Source of the DNA: Balanoglossus misakiensis
Lineage: Eukaryota > Hemichordata
Length of the DNA: 64,000 nucleotides
NCBI GenBank assembly: GCA_040954595.2
Contig: CM082576.2
Location: forward strand, 19,778,001-19,842,000
Direction of reading: 5' to 3'
Shown here piece by piece: positions 24,546 through 36,504 of the stretch. The notes under the pieces were generated by a model. The model was not told where the DNA came from. It was given only the letters and a program-made list of their open reading frames with translations, and did no database searches. Position 1 is the first letter of the stretch; each line of letters opens with the position of its first letter. Made by a program: the position numbers and the translations under genes.

Positions 24546-27500
24546 GTACAGAGTAAAGATAGATAAGAAAATCAGACATAGAAGTTATGTTTTAAGTGGT
24601 CAGAGACCTATAATGTACATTAAAATAAAGAGATAACTACAATAAAGGCTGCTTTCAAACAAGCACTGATTCAACTGAAAGGTTTATCTTAAATAAATAA
24701 AAGGTTGATAACAGTAGAGGTTTGTGTTTGTTATTGCAAGAATAAGACATCAAATCAGGTCGAATAATCAATATCATTCAAGGTAAGCTAATTACCAGGT
24801 CCAAATAATAAATAAGAGAAAAATGACAATTTCTACAGGATCATTTTGAACCACTGCTAAGCTCTTGTACCAGGTGTCCGGAATGGGTAAGTGTACCCTC
24901 CTAGCATGTTACACCCGTCAAGACTGACCACAAGTGACAAATTGTAGTAAAATTTGACTTAACTACCAAATTACTGATGCAAGTTAAATCCAGGAATGCT
25001 GTCACTCATCATTTGAGTAACATACGGCATCTTTGGAAACAACATCATCTATCTACCATAGAACTACTTAAATGACCTAACTGTTCTGCTTTTGCAGAAT
25101 CCTTATCTTACAAGCTTGAACATTAATAAGCTGTGTCTTACTCTAAAATCCTCATATGACTCACATGCTCTACAGTATCTTAGGCACTGTTTTTGGCTAT
25201 TATGTGATGATGCACACTTTGCCATTTATAATTCATCTGTTACCCAGTAGTTTTATATTGAAGCAAACCAAGCTGGCTTTAATCTAATGACTATGGCCAA
25301 GTGTAGTAACATACAATATTTAATTCTTCCACCAAGAGAATTGGTGTACTTAAGTTACCATCTATCTTAATCATTTGAATTTCCAGTATTCCTTTCAGTG
25401 CATGTTGACATATAAAATACTTAAAAACATATATATTAAGAGGACATATCTAATATAACACTTATTAAGTGTGGAAATCTGACCCTGGCAAAAGTCTACT
25501 AGAATTTCAAAATGCAGTTTTTGGCCCTTTTTGTGATATCATTCAAGAATACAGGGAATACTTGCATAATGTTTCTCACTGTGCAATATAACTTCAGTGC
25601 ATAAACAAAAAACAGGGTCAGAAATTACCCCTTTGCTATATAAAACGTGGTGATTCTATGTGTGACATTCAGATTAAATAAACTACATTGTTTCTCTTGG
25701 ATACATAACATATTGCCATCATGGTACTGTACATGACAGCTAGAGTAATTCATACTCTATAATCTCATTCTAAGCTCGATGTGGTCTAAACAGTTTGCAA
25801 CTATGGCTATACAGTCAAATACATGGATCGAAGTTTAACCAACAGTCAAAAACAGGATGGACATCATAAATTATTTTACTGAATCATTGAATGTTCTATC
25901 TTGTACATGTATGTGTACCGTATGTGCATAGTGCAGATTGAGTACAGTTCACCAATATTTCAGCATGTTTCAACTATTAAAACAACAGAAACAGTTTTTA
26001 ATATTAAAGAAAACTCTTAACAATTGCTGAATAAGAGTTTGTCTCTTAAAAGCATGCATCTATATATGAAATGAACAATTTGTAGATGTGTCACTGTTTT
26101 AAAGCAAGCTAGGCACAGGCTAATCTTTTACAATACAATGTTCCTTGTTGACTTCTGCAGGGTTCAATGAACACCAATAGCTTAATCCACACATGGTAGT
26201 GATATGAACAAAGTTATATAATTAACACATATATATTAAATACAGATATTTCTGTTTGTAAATATTTCCATTTTTTCTATTTATGCCGATTAATCCATAG
26301 GATATGAAAACCCTTTCCATACAGATCGAAACATTATCTTTCTATTATATCCGTCATGCAGCAGACTACAGTTCATTAACAGCATAGCATTCCTAATAAT
26401 GTTTCTGGGTAATTATGGAGCTTGCTCAAAAGCACACATTGTTGCTATGTATATGTGTGACACTTTAATAATGAGACAAACTCTCAGACCCACTATCTTG
26501 TGACAGTGTTCTATTTGCTTTTTCCCTTCGACCAAATTCACATCTACAGTTCACTTGTATTAAAATGCATTGGTTTCAGTGCTGTATATTCACATGTGCT
26601 ATCTACACTGAAATGCCATACAGCTTCTGTGGGAACAGCTCAACAAATACCATTCGAAGAAATTAATTATTAACCCCTGTTTCTCCAGGTCAATGTACCA
26701 TATTTTTACTTTAATACAATCTTCTATTCTTCACACTACATTTGATGATAAAATTTACAATTTCCAACATCAATTTATATTAGAATTAATGTTCTAATCC
26801 AACCAACTTGACTTTTAACTGTCATAAAATATTCTACAGACAGAATGATGTGTGATGATAAACTTTAGAATGGCAAACCATTCAGTAAATGCTCAAATAA
26901 AGCCAACTATGCTGATCAAAATGTTTATAATTGTAAAATATCCAACACACACAATCTTTTTTTGATAACAAAACAAAGTTGTAAAGATTTCAATTACTTT
27001 TCTAACAAGATGTAACAGCACTGATTCTAAATAATTAATCACCCTTAAATAATCAATGAACACAACCATGTTTAATAATAAATCTGACAATTTCAAAGAT
27101 GTTACTTAGTGTTGTAATGAAAATGAAAATTTCATGTATGTCATGTTGACACAAACTTTAAAAACATAAAATCTCCAACAGACAGTATTTCATTTGAGAA
27201 AAAGAATACAAGTTCAGACATTTCAAGCCACATTGTTTCCAAATAAATAGTTATCAAATACACAGAACCATGTTTGATAATAACAATGACAATTTAAACA
27301 TTTCAATTAATGTTGTAAAATAACTATCTTGAGTCAAATTCGGTTATTTACAAGGAATACCAAACACTAGTAAACTTTTTCCATAATTAAATGTACAATT
27401 TCAAACATTACTTTTACTCTCATAATAAAAGCAAATATCTTTACTACAATTAATAATTATCCAGTATTACAGTATACAATAAGATGTTCAAAATACAGCA

Positions 27501-27796
27501 TCTGACTATCGTTTGACAAAATGCAATAAATACACTATACCACACAGAATTGAAGGCAGAGAAATTATATATATATACTCAATATTGAGTCTGCACACAA
27601 AGATGATTATCCCATGATGTTACTGTAATATTTAACATTGTAATTACATCCTCCGGAGCTTCCAAATTGAACGATAACACTTTCCATGAAATGGATTAAT
27701 TGCCATAAAATACTTAACATATTTAAGAATAATGTTGTATATTCATAGAAAATGCCTCCACATCATACTGGTACACATGCACACACATACATGCCA

Positions 27797-27801
27797 GTAC
27801 A

Positions 27802-27833
<32 letters not shown>

Positions 27834-27905
27834 CATGCATGCATGCATGCATACATACATACATACACACACACACATACACATGCATATACACATGTAC
27901 ATATG
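27797..27905 (+). repeat. CATA/CATG/CACA microsatellite
   Basis: ACATACAT units grading into GCATGCAT and ACACAC. Reading frames on both strands here are artefacts. Confidence 0.9.
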
Positions 27906-28517
27906 TTACAAAATGTACATATGCCAGTGCATACATGACACAGACATACAGACAGATAAAACATTATGACAGCCAGGCAGCCTGTCTTAAATTACTCAAT
28001 CCTTCGCCTGAGTTTATCTTCTTCTGAAAGTTAAATCATTTCAAATTTGTACCAAAATATATTTTAATTCTTCTCTATATTAAACACATTTATACTACAT
28101 CACATCACCTAATCGGCCTTGAAGTCTGGATATCCACATATCCTTTTCACCTTAACAACATTCTCCTCGCTTTAAAAAGGCAGCTAGAGTTGTAACCTTT
28201 CGCGACTTCACAGCACACTTGACTGTTTTATTTAAATATTTGAATATTCTTGACATCTTCAAACCACACAAACTTCAATTGTGTACCTTTTTGTATGACC
28301 TGTGGTCAATGACAATTTACCTCTCTGTTTCACTAACTATTGTTCATTAGTGTCTCACCAATACAGTACATGACATAAAAATCAAGGAAATCTTTTTGTT
28401 CCAACTGTCAATACATCCATATGTAAATTTGCAATATCCTATGCTGGTACTGTATTATGGGGAACTTTGCCACATCAGATCAAAAACGTCATCAAAAATA
28501 GAAATTATAAACTAGAA

Positions 28518-28552
28518 TTTATTTATTTATTTATTTATTCATTTATTTATTT

Positions 28553-28597
<45 letters not shown>

Positions 28598-28800
28598 TTC
28601 ATTTATTCATTTATTTATTTATTTATTTATTTATTCATTCATTTATTTATTTATTTATTATTTTATTAATTTATTAATTTATTTATTTTTTATTTGTTTG
28701 TTTGTTTGTTTATTTGTTTATTTATTTATTTATTTATATATTTATTTATTTATTTATCAGTACATTTATTTATCAGTATATTTATTTATTAGTCTATTTT
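28518..28800 (+). repeat. (ATTT)n microsatellite, ~280 bp
   Basis: Long ATTT tract with CATT, GTTT and CAGT interruptions. The 118-codon frame across it (Phe/Ile/Tyr/Leu only) is an artefact. Confidence 0.95.
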
Positions 28801-29093
28801 CATACATTGTATTAACTGATTGATGATTTATTTTTGAACATTTTAGTATCTGTAGCACCTTTACAACATTGATTAATTGTATTTTCTGTTATAATATATT
28901 TTAACCCTGTAAACAGTTCTCCTATTTTCTGTTTTGTTTCACCCTCAGTTTAATCCTTTCTCAGTTTTATCCTTAACTGCATGCAGATGTGGTTGTCATC
29001 ATATTGGAATTGTGTTGATGTATGTATAAATTTTATGACAATGCTCTTTATCCTGTATTTGTAACTTGATTAGTGAGCCTGAAGACATTTTTA

Positions 29094-29296
29094 GGGGCAC
29101 AAGCCTATCGGGCTTGTGCCCCTATTGGTATTGTTGGAATTTTTGGGGGCACAAGCGCCCTCAGGCGGCTTGTGCCCCCATTGTTATTGTTGGAATTTTT
29201 CTTATTATTATTACGGGCCCAAGCCAAGCCAGGCTTGGGCCCGTATTGGTTTCGTTGGGGTTTTTAGGGCCCAAGCGCATACCAGCGCTTGGGCCC
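29094..29296 (+). mobile_element. R cluster 2: stack of four hairpin heads
   Basis: Heads at 29,094-29,122 (GGGGCACAAGCC, type II), 29,145-29,179 (GGGGGCACAAGC, type II), 29,214-29,243 (CGGGCCCAAGCC, type I) and 29,267-29,296 (GGGCCCAAGCGC, loop ATACCA, type I). The second head is followed by TTTTTCTTATTATTATTA before the third begins. The matching ATTATTATTATTCTTCTTC tract resumes at 33,681, after three type I tails. This is what one expects if the inner elements split the second element. The last three heads recur in the same order in cluster 1. Confidence 0.8.
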
Positions 29297-30431
29297 TATT
29301 GGTTTCGTTGGGGTTTTTCAGTCTTTCTTTCTTTCCTTCTTTATTCTTGGTTCCATTTTTCGGCCACCTAAATCTCAAAAACTGCAGCACCAACCAGGCT
29401 GAAACTTGGTAGGCAGATAGGGGCCAATGAGTAGATGTGCAGTGGCTCGTGAATATTTAATTAGTCACGTGACCTGGCGGCCATATTGGATTTTCTGAAA
29501 AAATGCAAATCTCAGATCTCAGAAACTACAAGTCAGATTGACTTCAAATTTGGTGTGCAGCTAGTATACCTTATGCCCATCATTTTTGTAATTGGAAATT
29601 ATGCTGTCAATGTTGCAGTTTTTTTGCTACAGTTGTTTTTCTGAAATCTGGTCAAAATTTCAAAAATCTTCTTCTCCAGAACCGGCGATAACCGAGTCAC
29701 GCGGTTTGGGGTATGTGGTCACCAAACTGAGGTCTATCAAGTTTGCGAAGATCATTGTGATTGGTCGAAGATTATGGCGGCCATATTGGATTTTCGAAAA
29801 ACCCTAGTAAAATTTCAAAAATCTTCTTCTCAAGAACGGGCAATAACTGAGTCACAAGATTTGGTGTGTGTTGTCATTAAACAGATGTCTATCAAGTTTG
29901 CGAAGGGGAATGTGATTGGTCGAAGATTATGGCGGCCATATTGGATTTTGTGAAAAACGATTAAAAAGTAAAAATTCCCTTTCTAGCCTAAAAATTGATA
30001 GCACAGAAATTCTTTTTATGGATATGAATCATCATATGCCAAGAATAAGCTATAAATATTTTGGTAATTTTGGCAATGACCTTTGACCTACTTTTGATGC
30101 ATCATTTTTCTGCATATCTAATTCCAGGCTAACCTTTAAGGCTATCATTTTGGTTTTTGATGTATGTGGATTTGAATGTGATCAAAAAATTTTGCTACTT
30201 TTCATGACCCCTTTGACCTCTGCTGACCTCATTAAATATGCACATACCTAATTACAGATGAACCAATAGACCTAGAGGTTTTGTTTTTGTTATACATGGA
30301 CCAGTATCGGGTCAAAATATTTTGCCCAAATGTTGGGTGACCTCGGGTGACCTTTGACCTACTTAACACTATATCAGCATCAGATCAGATAATAGAGCTT
30401 GGGCCCGGACAATGCTGCTTGCAGCTTTAAT
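29297..30431 (+). mobile_element. R element body 6
   Basis: Spacer, pyrimidine tract, a CAGCACCAACCAGGCTGAAA start, two NF-Y/YY1-like modules, B modules and tail GAGCTTGGGCCCGG. Inferred partner is the head at 29,267. Some B modules are missing compared with body 1, so internal copy number varies. Confidence 0.75.
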
Positions 30432-31537
30432 TCTTTCTTTCTTTCTTTATTCTTGGTTCACTTCTTTCGCGCTCTAGATCTCAGACACCGCTGCAGGTAC
30501 AGTTCTCAAACTTGCTACAGTGGTCAAGGTCAATGAGTAGATGTGCAGTGACTTGTGAATACTTAATTAGTCACGTGACATGGCGGCCATATTGGATTTT
30601 CTGAAAAAATGCAAATCTCAGATCTCAGAAACTACAAGTCAGATCGAGTTCAGATTTGGCGTGCTGGTAGTATACCCTCTGCCCATCATTTTTGTAATTG
30701 GATATTTTGCTGTCAATGTTGCAGTTTTTTTGCTACAGTTGTTTTTCTGAAATCTGGTCAAAATTTCAAAAATCTTCTTCTCCAGAACCGGCAATAACCG
30801 AGTCACGCCGTTTGGGGTATGTGGTCACCTAACTGATGTCTATCAAGTTTGCGAAGATCATTGTGATTGGTCGAAGATTATGGCGGCCATATTGGATTTT
30901 CGAAAAACCATAGTAAAACTTCAAAAATCTTCTTCTCCAGAACGGGCGATGACCGAGTCACAAGATTTGGTGTGTGTGGTCATTAAACAGATGTCTATCA
31001 AGTTTGCGAAGGGGAATGTGATTGGTCGAAGATTATGGCGGCCATATTGGATTTTGTGAAAAACGATTAAAAAGTAAAAATTCCTTTTCCAGCCTAAAAA
31101 TTGATAGCACAGAAATTCTTTTTATGGATATGAATCATCATATGACAAGAATAACCTAAAAATATTTTGGTAATTTTGGCAATGACCTTTGACCTACTTT
31201 TGACGCATCATTTTTCTGCATATCTAATTCCAGGCTAACCAATAGGGCTATAGGTTTGGTTTTTGATGTATGTGGATTTGTATGTGATCAAAAAATTTTG
31301 CTACTTTTCATGACCCCTTTGACCTCTGCTGACCTCATTAAATATGCATATACCTAATTACAGATGAACCAATAGACCTAGAGGTTTTGTTTTTGTTATA
31401 CATGGACCAGTATGGGGTCAAAATATTTTGCCCAAATGTTGGGTGACCTCGGGTGACCTTTGACCTACTTAACACTATATTAGCATCAGATCAGATAATA
31501 GAGCTTGGGCCCGGACAATGCTGCTTGCAGCTTTAAT
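30432..31537 (+). mobile_element. R element body 7
   Basis: Headless start with CTTTC tract. Body is almost identical to the first part of body 8. Tail type I. Inferred partner is the head at 29,214. Confidence 0.75.
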
Positions 31538-31539
31538 TA

Positions 31540-33682
31540 CGGGCCCAAGCCAAGCCAGGCTTGGGCCCGTATTGGTTTCGTTGGGGTTTTTCTTTCTTTC
31601 TTTCTTTCTTTCTTTATTCTTGGTTCACTTCTTTCGCGCTCTAGATCTCAGACACCGCTGCAGGTACAGTTCTCAAACTTGCTACAGTGGTCAAGGTCAA
31701 TGAGTAGATGTGCAGTGACTTGTGAATACTTAATTAGTCACGTGACATGGCGGCCATATTGGATTTTCTGAAAAAATGCAAATCTCAGATCTCAGAAACT
31801 ACAAGTCAGATCGAGTTCAGATTTGGCGTGCTGGTAGAATACTCTCTGCCCATCATTTTTGTAATTGGATATTTTGCTGTCAATGTTGCAGTTTTTTTGC
31901 TACAGTTGTTTTTCTGAAATCTGGTCAAAATTTCAAAAATCTTCTTCTCCAGAACCGGCGATAACCGAGTCACGCCGTTTGGGGTATGTGGTCACCTAGC
32001 TGATGTCTATCAAGTTTGCGAAGATCATTGTGATTGGTCGAAGATTATGGCGGCCATATTGGATTTTCGAAAAACCATAGTAAAACTTCAAAAATCTTCT
32101 TCTCCAGAACGGGCGATAACCGAGTCACAAGATTTGGTGTGTGTGGTCATTAAACAGATGTCTATCAAGTTTGCGAAGGGGAATGTGATTGGTCGAAGAT
32201 TATGGCGGCCATATTGGATTTTGTGAAAAACGATTAAAAAGTAAAAATTCCTTTTCTAGCCTAAAAATTGATAGCACAGAAATTCTTTTTATGGATATGA
32301 ATCATCATATGACAAGAATAACCTATAAATATTTTGGTTATTTTGGCAATGACCTTTGACCTACTTTTGACGCATCATTTTTCTGCATATCTAATTCCAG
32401 GCTAACCAATACAGTGCAGCTTAGGAATAGCTTTCCAATTTGCTAACAACTTGCTGACACGGTGTTTATAATGGGCCAGCTCAGTGTTAGCCTGTGTGTT
32501 CCAAGTGTTACAAAGGTGTGAATCTGCTGGCCCTGGCACTTGGCATTGTTCAGTGTTAGCACCTTGGCGCACCCTATTGTTTTGGCACACAGTGTTAGCC
32601 TGTGTGTTCCAAGTGTTACAAAGGTGTGAATCTGTTGGCCCTGGCACTTGGCATTGTTCAGTGTTAGCACCTTGGCGCACCCTATTGTTTTGGCACACCC
32701 CAGTTAAACACAAGCCCAATAGGTGCTAATTAGAGCGCCAATAGGGTGCCAACCCAGAGTTGACCCAGTGTTTTAAACAGAGCTGACCCAGTGTTGGTGC
32801 AGTTGGAAAGCTATTCCTAAGCTGCACTGTAGGGCTATAAGTTTGGTTTTTGATGTATGTGGATTTGTATGTGATCAAAAAATTTTGCTACTTTTCATGA
32901 CCCCTTTGACCTCTGGTGACCTCATTAAATATGCATATACCTAATTACAGATGAACCAATAGACCTAGAGGTTTTGTTTTTGTTATACATGGACCAGTAT
33001 GGGGTCAAAATATTTTGCCCAAATGTTGGGTGACCTCGGGTGACCTTTGACCTACTTTTGCATATCTCGACATCCACACCAGATACAGCCTTGGCGTTTG
33101 GAGGTATGGGGCCATAATGAAAAGCCAAAGTTTTGGGTCACCTGTGACACCTGCTTAACTCATTATTTATGTGCATACCTAATTCCGGGCTAACCAAAAG
33201 GGCTAGAGGTCTGTTTTTTGTTGGACATGGACCACTATTGGTCAAAATTTTCTGCCCAAATTTTGAGTGACCTCAGATGACCTTTGACCTACTTTTGCAT
33301 ATCTCGGCATCCAAAGCAGGTACAGCCTTGGCATTTGGAGATATGTGGACATAATGAAATGCCAAAGTTTTGGGTCACCAGTGACACCTGCTTAACTCAT
33401 TATTTATGTGCATACCTAATTCCGGGCTAACCAAAAGGGCTAGAGGTCTGGTTTTTGTTGGACATGGACCACTATGGGTAAAATTTTCTGCCCAAATTGT
33501 GGGTGACCTCTGGGAGACCTTTGACCTACTTAACACTATATCAGCACCAAAAATACATATAACCTTGATATTTCATGGGATAAAACACAGCATTATGTTT
33601 CTACTCATTAATTATGTGCATATCTAATAATCAGATCAGATAATAGAGCTTGGGCCCGGACAATGCTGCTTGCAGCTTTAAT
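31540..33682 (+). mobile_element. R element 8, complete, interrupted by MITE
   Basis: Own perfect head at 31,540-31,569 (CGGGCCCAAGCC, loop AAGCCA). Then spacer, (CTTT)n, two NF-Y/YY1-like modules, about four B modules and type I tail. A 418-bp Tc1/mariner-like MITE sits in the first B module. Without it the element is about 1.7 kb, making this the best head-to-tail reference copy. Confidence 0.8.
32412..32829. mobile_element. Tc1/mariner-like MITE
   Basis: Perfect 27-bp terminal inverted repeats starting CAGTGCAGCTTAGGAATAGC, flanked by TA at 32,410-32,411 and 32,830-32,831. Other R copies have a single ACCAATAGGGCTAT here, so the empty site is known. CAGT ends and a TA duplication are typical of Tc1/mariner. 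The core is a 108-bp sequence duplicated in tandem (32,483-32,590 and 32,591-32,698) with one visible mismatch. Non-coding. Confidence 0.9.
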
Positions 33683-34891
33683 TATTATTATTCTTCTTCT
33701 TCCGAGAAATATGTCATTGTAAATCTGGAAAACGGCAGCACCTAGGGGGCCGAAACTTGGTAGGGTGGTAGGGGCCAATGAGTAGACGTGCAGTGGCCCG
33801 TGAATATTTAATTAGTCACGTGACCTGGCGGCCATATTGGATTTCCTGAAAATCGTTAAATGAGTCCTTCTCAAAAACCACTGGGCCGATCGAGTTCAAA
33901 TTTGGTGTGCAGGTAGCCTACCTTCTGTCCATCATTTTACCCCATTGAAATCATGACGTCATACATAAAGTTTTTTTGCTACAATTGTTTTTCTGAAAAA
34001 CTACTTTAAACTTTAAAAATCTTCTTCTCCAGAACCAGCGGTTACCGAGTCTCGGGATTTGGGATATGTGGTCACCTAACCTATGTCTATCAAGTTTGCG
34101 AAGCGCACTGTGATTGGTCGATCATTATGGCGGCCATATTGGATTTTCGGAAAACCATTGAAAAGTGATAATTCCGTTTTGTAGCCAAAATGATGACAGC
34201 ATGGAAATTCTTTTTTTGGATATGAGTCATCATATGACCGGAAGTTGTCACAATTTTTCAGGGCAATTTTCACATGACCTTTGACCCAGTTTAAAACAAC
34301 TAATTATATATGCATATTCCCCATACCTCCTCTTGTCAAAGCATCACAGTCATGAATTTTGTGGACATGGGTACCAATGCTGCCAGGACATGACACAAAT
34401 ATTTTGGTAATTTTGGCAATGACCCTTGACCTATTTCTGAAACATCATTTTTCTGCATATCTAATTCCAGGCTAACCAATAGGGCTAGAGGTCTGGTTTT
34501 AGTTGGACATGGCCCACTCTGGGGTCAAAATTTTATGCCCAAATTTTGGGTGACCTTGGATGACCTTTGATCTACTTTCCCATATCTCAGCATCCACAGC
34601 AGTTAGAGTCCTGGCTTTTGTGGGGCAGATGGAGCACATATGGAGTCTTACACAAGACCTCATTAATTATGCACATACCTAATTCTAGGCGAACCAATAG
34701 AGCTAGGGGTCTTGTTTTTGTTGGACCTAGACTTGTATGGGGTCCGATTTTTTTGCCCAAATTTGGGGTGACCTCAGGTGACCTTTGACCTACTTTCCAA
34801 TATCTTGGCATCCACAGCAGATACAGCCTTGGCATTTGCTGGTTACCATGGGAACCGCTTGTGCCCCGCCAACGCTGCTTGCAGCTTTAAT
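33683..34891 (+). mobile_element. R element body 9 (type II)
   Basis: It starts with ATTATTATTCTTCTTCTTCC, then CAGCACCTAGGGGGCCGAAA, one NF-Y/YY1-like module, diverged B modules and the type II tail CGCTTGTGCCCCGCC with GCTGCTTGCAGC and TTTAAT. Inferred partner is the head GGGGGCACAAGC at 29,145, whose own ATT tract is cut at 29,213. Confidence 0.75.
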
Positions 34892-36106
34892 TCTTATTAT
34901 TATTATTCTTCTTCTTCCGAGAAATATGTCATTGTACATCTGGAAAACCGCAGCACCTAGGGGGCCGAAACTTGGTAGGGTGGTAGGGGCCAATGAGTAG
35001 ATGTGCAGTGGCTCGTGAATATTTAATTAGTCACGTGACCTGGCGGCCATATTGGATTTCCTGAAAATCGTTAAACAAGTCCTTCTCAAAAACCACTGGG
35101 CTGATCGAGTTCAAATTTGGTGTGCTGGTAGCCTACCTTATGTCCATCATTTTACCCTATTAAAATCATGACGTCATACATAAAGTTTTTTTGCTACAAT
35201 TGTTTTTCTGAAAAACCGCTTAAAACTTTAAAAATCTTCTTCTCCAGAACCAGTGATTGCCGAGTCACGGGATTCGGGGTATGTGGTCACCTAACCTATG
35301 CCTATCAAGTTTGCGAAGCGCATTGTGATTGGTCGATCATTATGGCGGCCATGTTGGATTTTCGAAAAACCATTGAAAAATGAAAATTCCGTTTTGTAGC
35401 CAAAATGTTGACAGCGCGGAAATTCTTTTTTTCGATATGAGTCATTATATGACCGGAAGTTGTCACAATTTTTCGGGGCAATTTTCACATGACCTTTGAC
35501 CCAGTTTTAAAACAACTAATTATATATGCATATTCCCCATACCTCCTCTTGTCAAAGCACCACAGTCATGAATTTTGTGGACATGGGTACCAATGCTGCC
35601 AGGACATGACACAAATATTTTGGTAATTTTGACAATGACCTTTGACCTATTTCTGAAACATCATTTTTCTGCATATCTAATTCCATGCTACCCAATAGGG
35701 CTAGAGGTCTGGTATTGGTTGGACATGGCCCACTCTGGGGTCAAAATTTTATGCCCTAATTTTGGGTGACCTTGGGTGACCTTTGATCTACTTTCCCATA
35801 TCTCAGCATCCAGAGCAGTTAGAGCCCTGGCTTTTATGGGGATTGAGCACATAATGGAGTCTTACTCAAGACCTCATTAATTATGTGCATACCTAATTGC
35901 AGACGAACCAATAGGGCTAGGGGTCTGGTTTTTTGTTGGATCTAGACTAGTATGGGGTCCAATTTTTTTGCCCAAATTTGGGGTGACCTCAGGTGACCTC
36001 TGACCTACTTTCCCATATCTTGGTATCCCCAGCAGATACAGCCGTGGCATTTGCTGGTCACCATGGGAACCGCTTGTGCCCCGCCAACGCTGCTTGCAGC
36101 TTTAAT
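34892..36106 (+). mobile_element. R element body 10 (type II, outermost)
   Basis: Near-copy of body 9 with the same type II tail. Inferred partner is the head GGGGCACAAGCC at 29,094, closing cluster 2. Host sequence then continues with TTACATTTGTTATTGAC. Confidence 0.75.
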
Positions 36107-36146
36107 TTACATTTGTTATTGACAATAAACTATTTGAATTGAACAT
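36107..36146 (+). repeat. Possible non-LTR or 3'UTR tail
   Basis: ATTGACAATAAACTATTTG has an AATAAA signal and resembles 3' tails of invertebrate non-LTR elements. Read together with 28,860-29,093 it may be one sequence split by the whole of R cluster 2. Confidence 0.3.
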
Positions 36147-36504
36147 AATTGATTTATCCTAGGAGCCAGTATAAGAACATTCACTAATATTGCTGGGTAG
36201 TTTTGCTCCCAGACCTCATCGCTATGCAGCCTAGTGCACTACTGGCAGTATGATTAGGCAAGGAGTATAGCAACTAGCAAGAGTCGCTCTGCCAGCACAG
36301 GACACTTGCCCGGTCATGTCCTACCACCAGAGGCACATGATTTGCCTTGGCGAAGCAACAAGGTCTGGAACCATCTGTCACCAATCTTTTTGTTTACAAA
36401 GGCCATTTTTGAAGCGTGTACCTGAATGAGGTTTTTCCTCGTCATGTTTTTTTTTTCTTTATTTTTCTATTTACTTATTTTATTTCAAATACAAGTGTAA
36501 ATTA

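Larger units (their letters stand above)
24546..29093. other. AT-rich gene-free interval
   Basis: No credible coding frame, splice-framed exon or RNA gene seen. It holds two long microsatellites (27,797-27,905 and 28,518-28,800). Around 26,700-27,500 there is vague self-similarity (TTTGATAATAA, ACAATTTC). The last 230 bp resemble the 3' untranslated end of a non-LTR element or gene. Confidence 0.4.

Noticed and set aside
27732-28027. His/Thr/Tyr- and Cys/Val-rich frames on both strands
   Set aside because: Translation of a CATA/CACA microsatellite.
28467-28823. 118-codon frame of Phe/Ile/Tyr/Leu
   Set aside because: Translation of an ATTT microsatellite.
16650-36000. Many recurring 60-77-codon frames in R copies (for example QISDLRNYKSDRLQIW and AFHYGPIPPNAKAVSA types)
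   Set aside because: They recur only because the DNA copies are near identical. They start or stop at different points and show no protein features.
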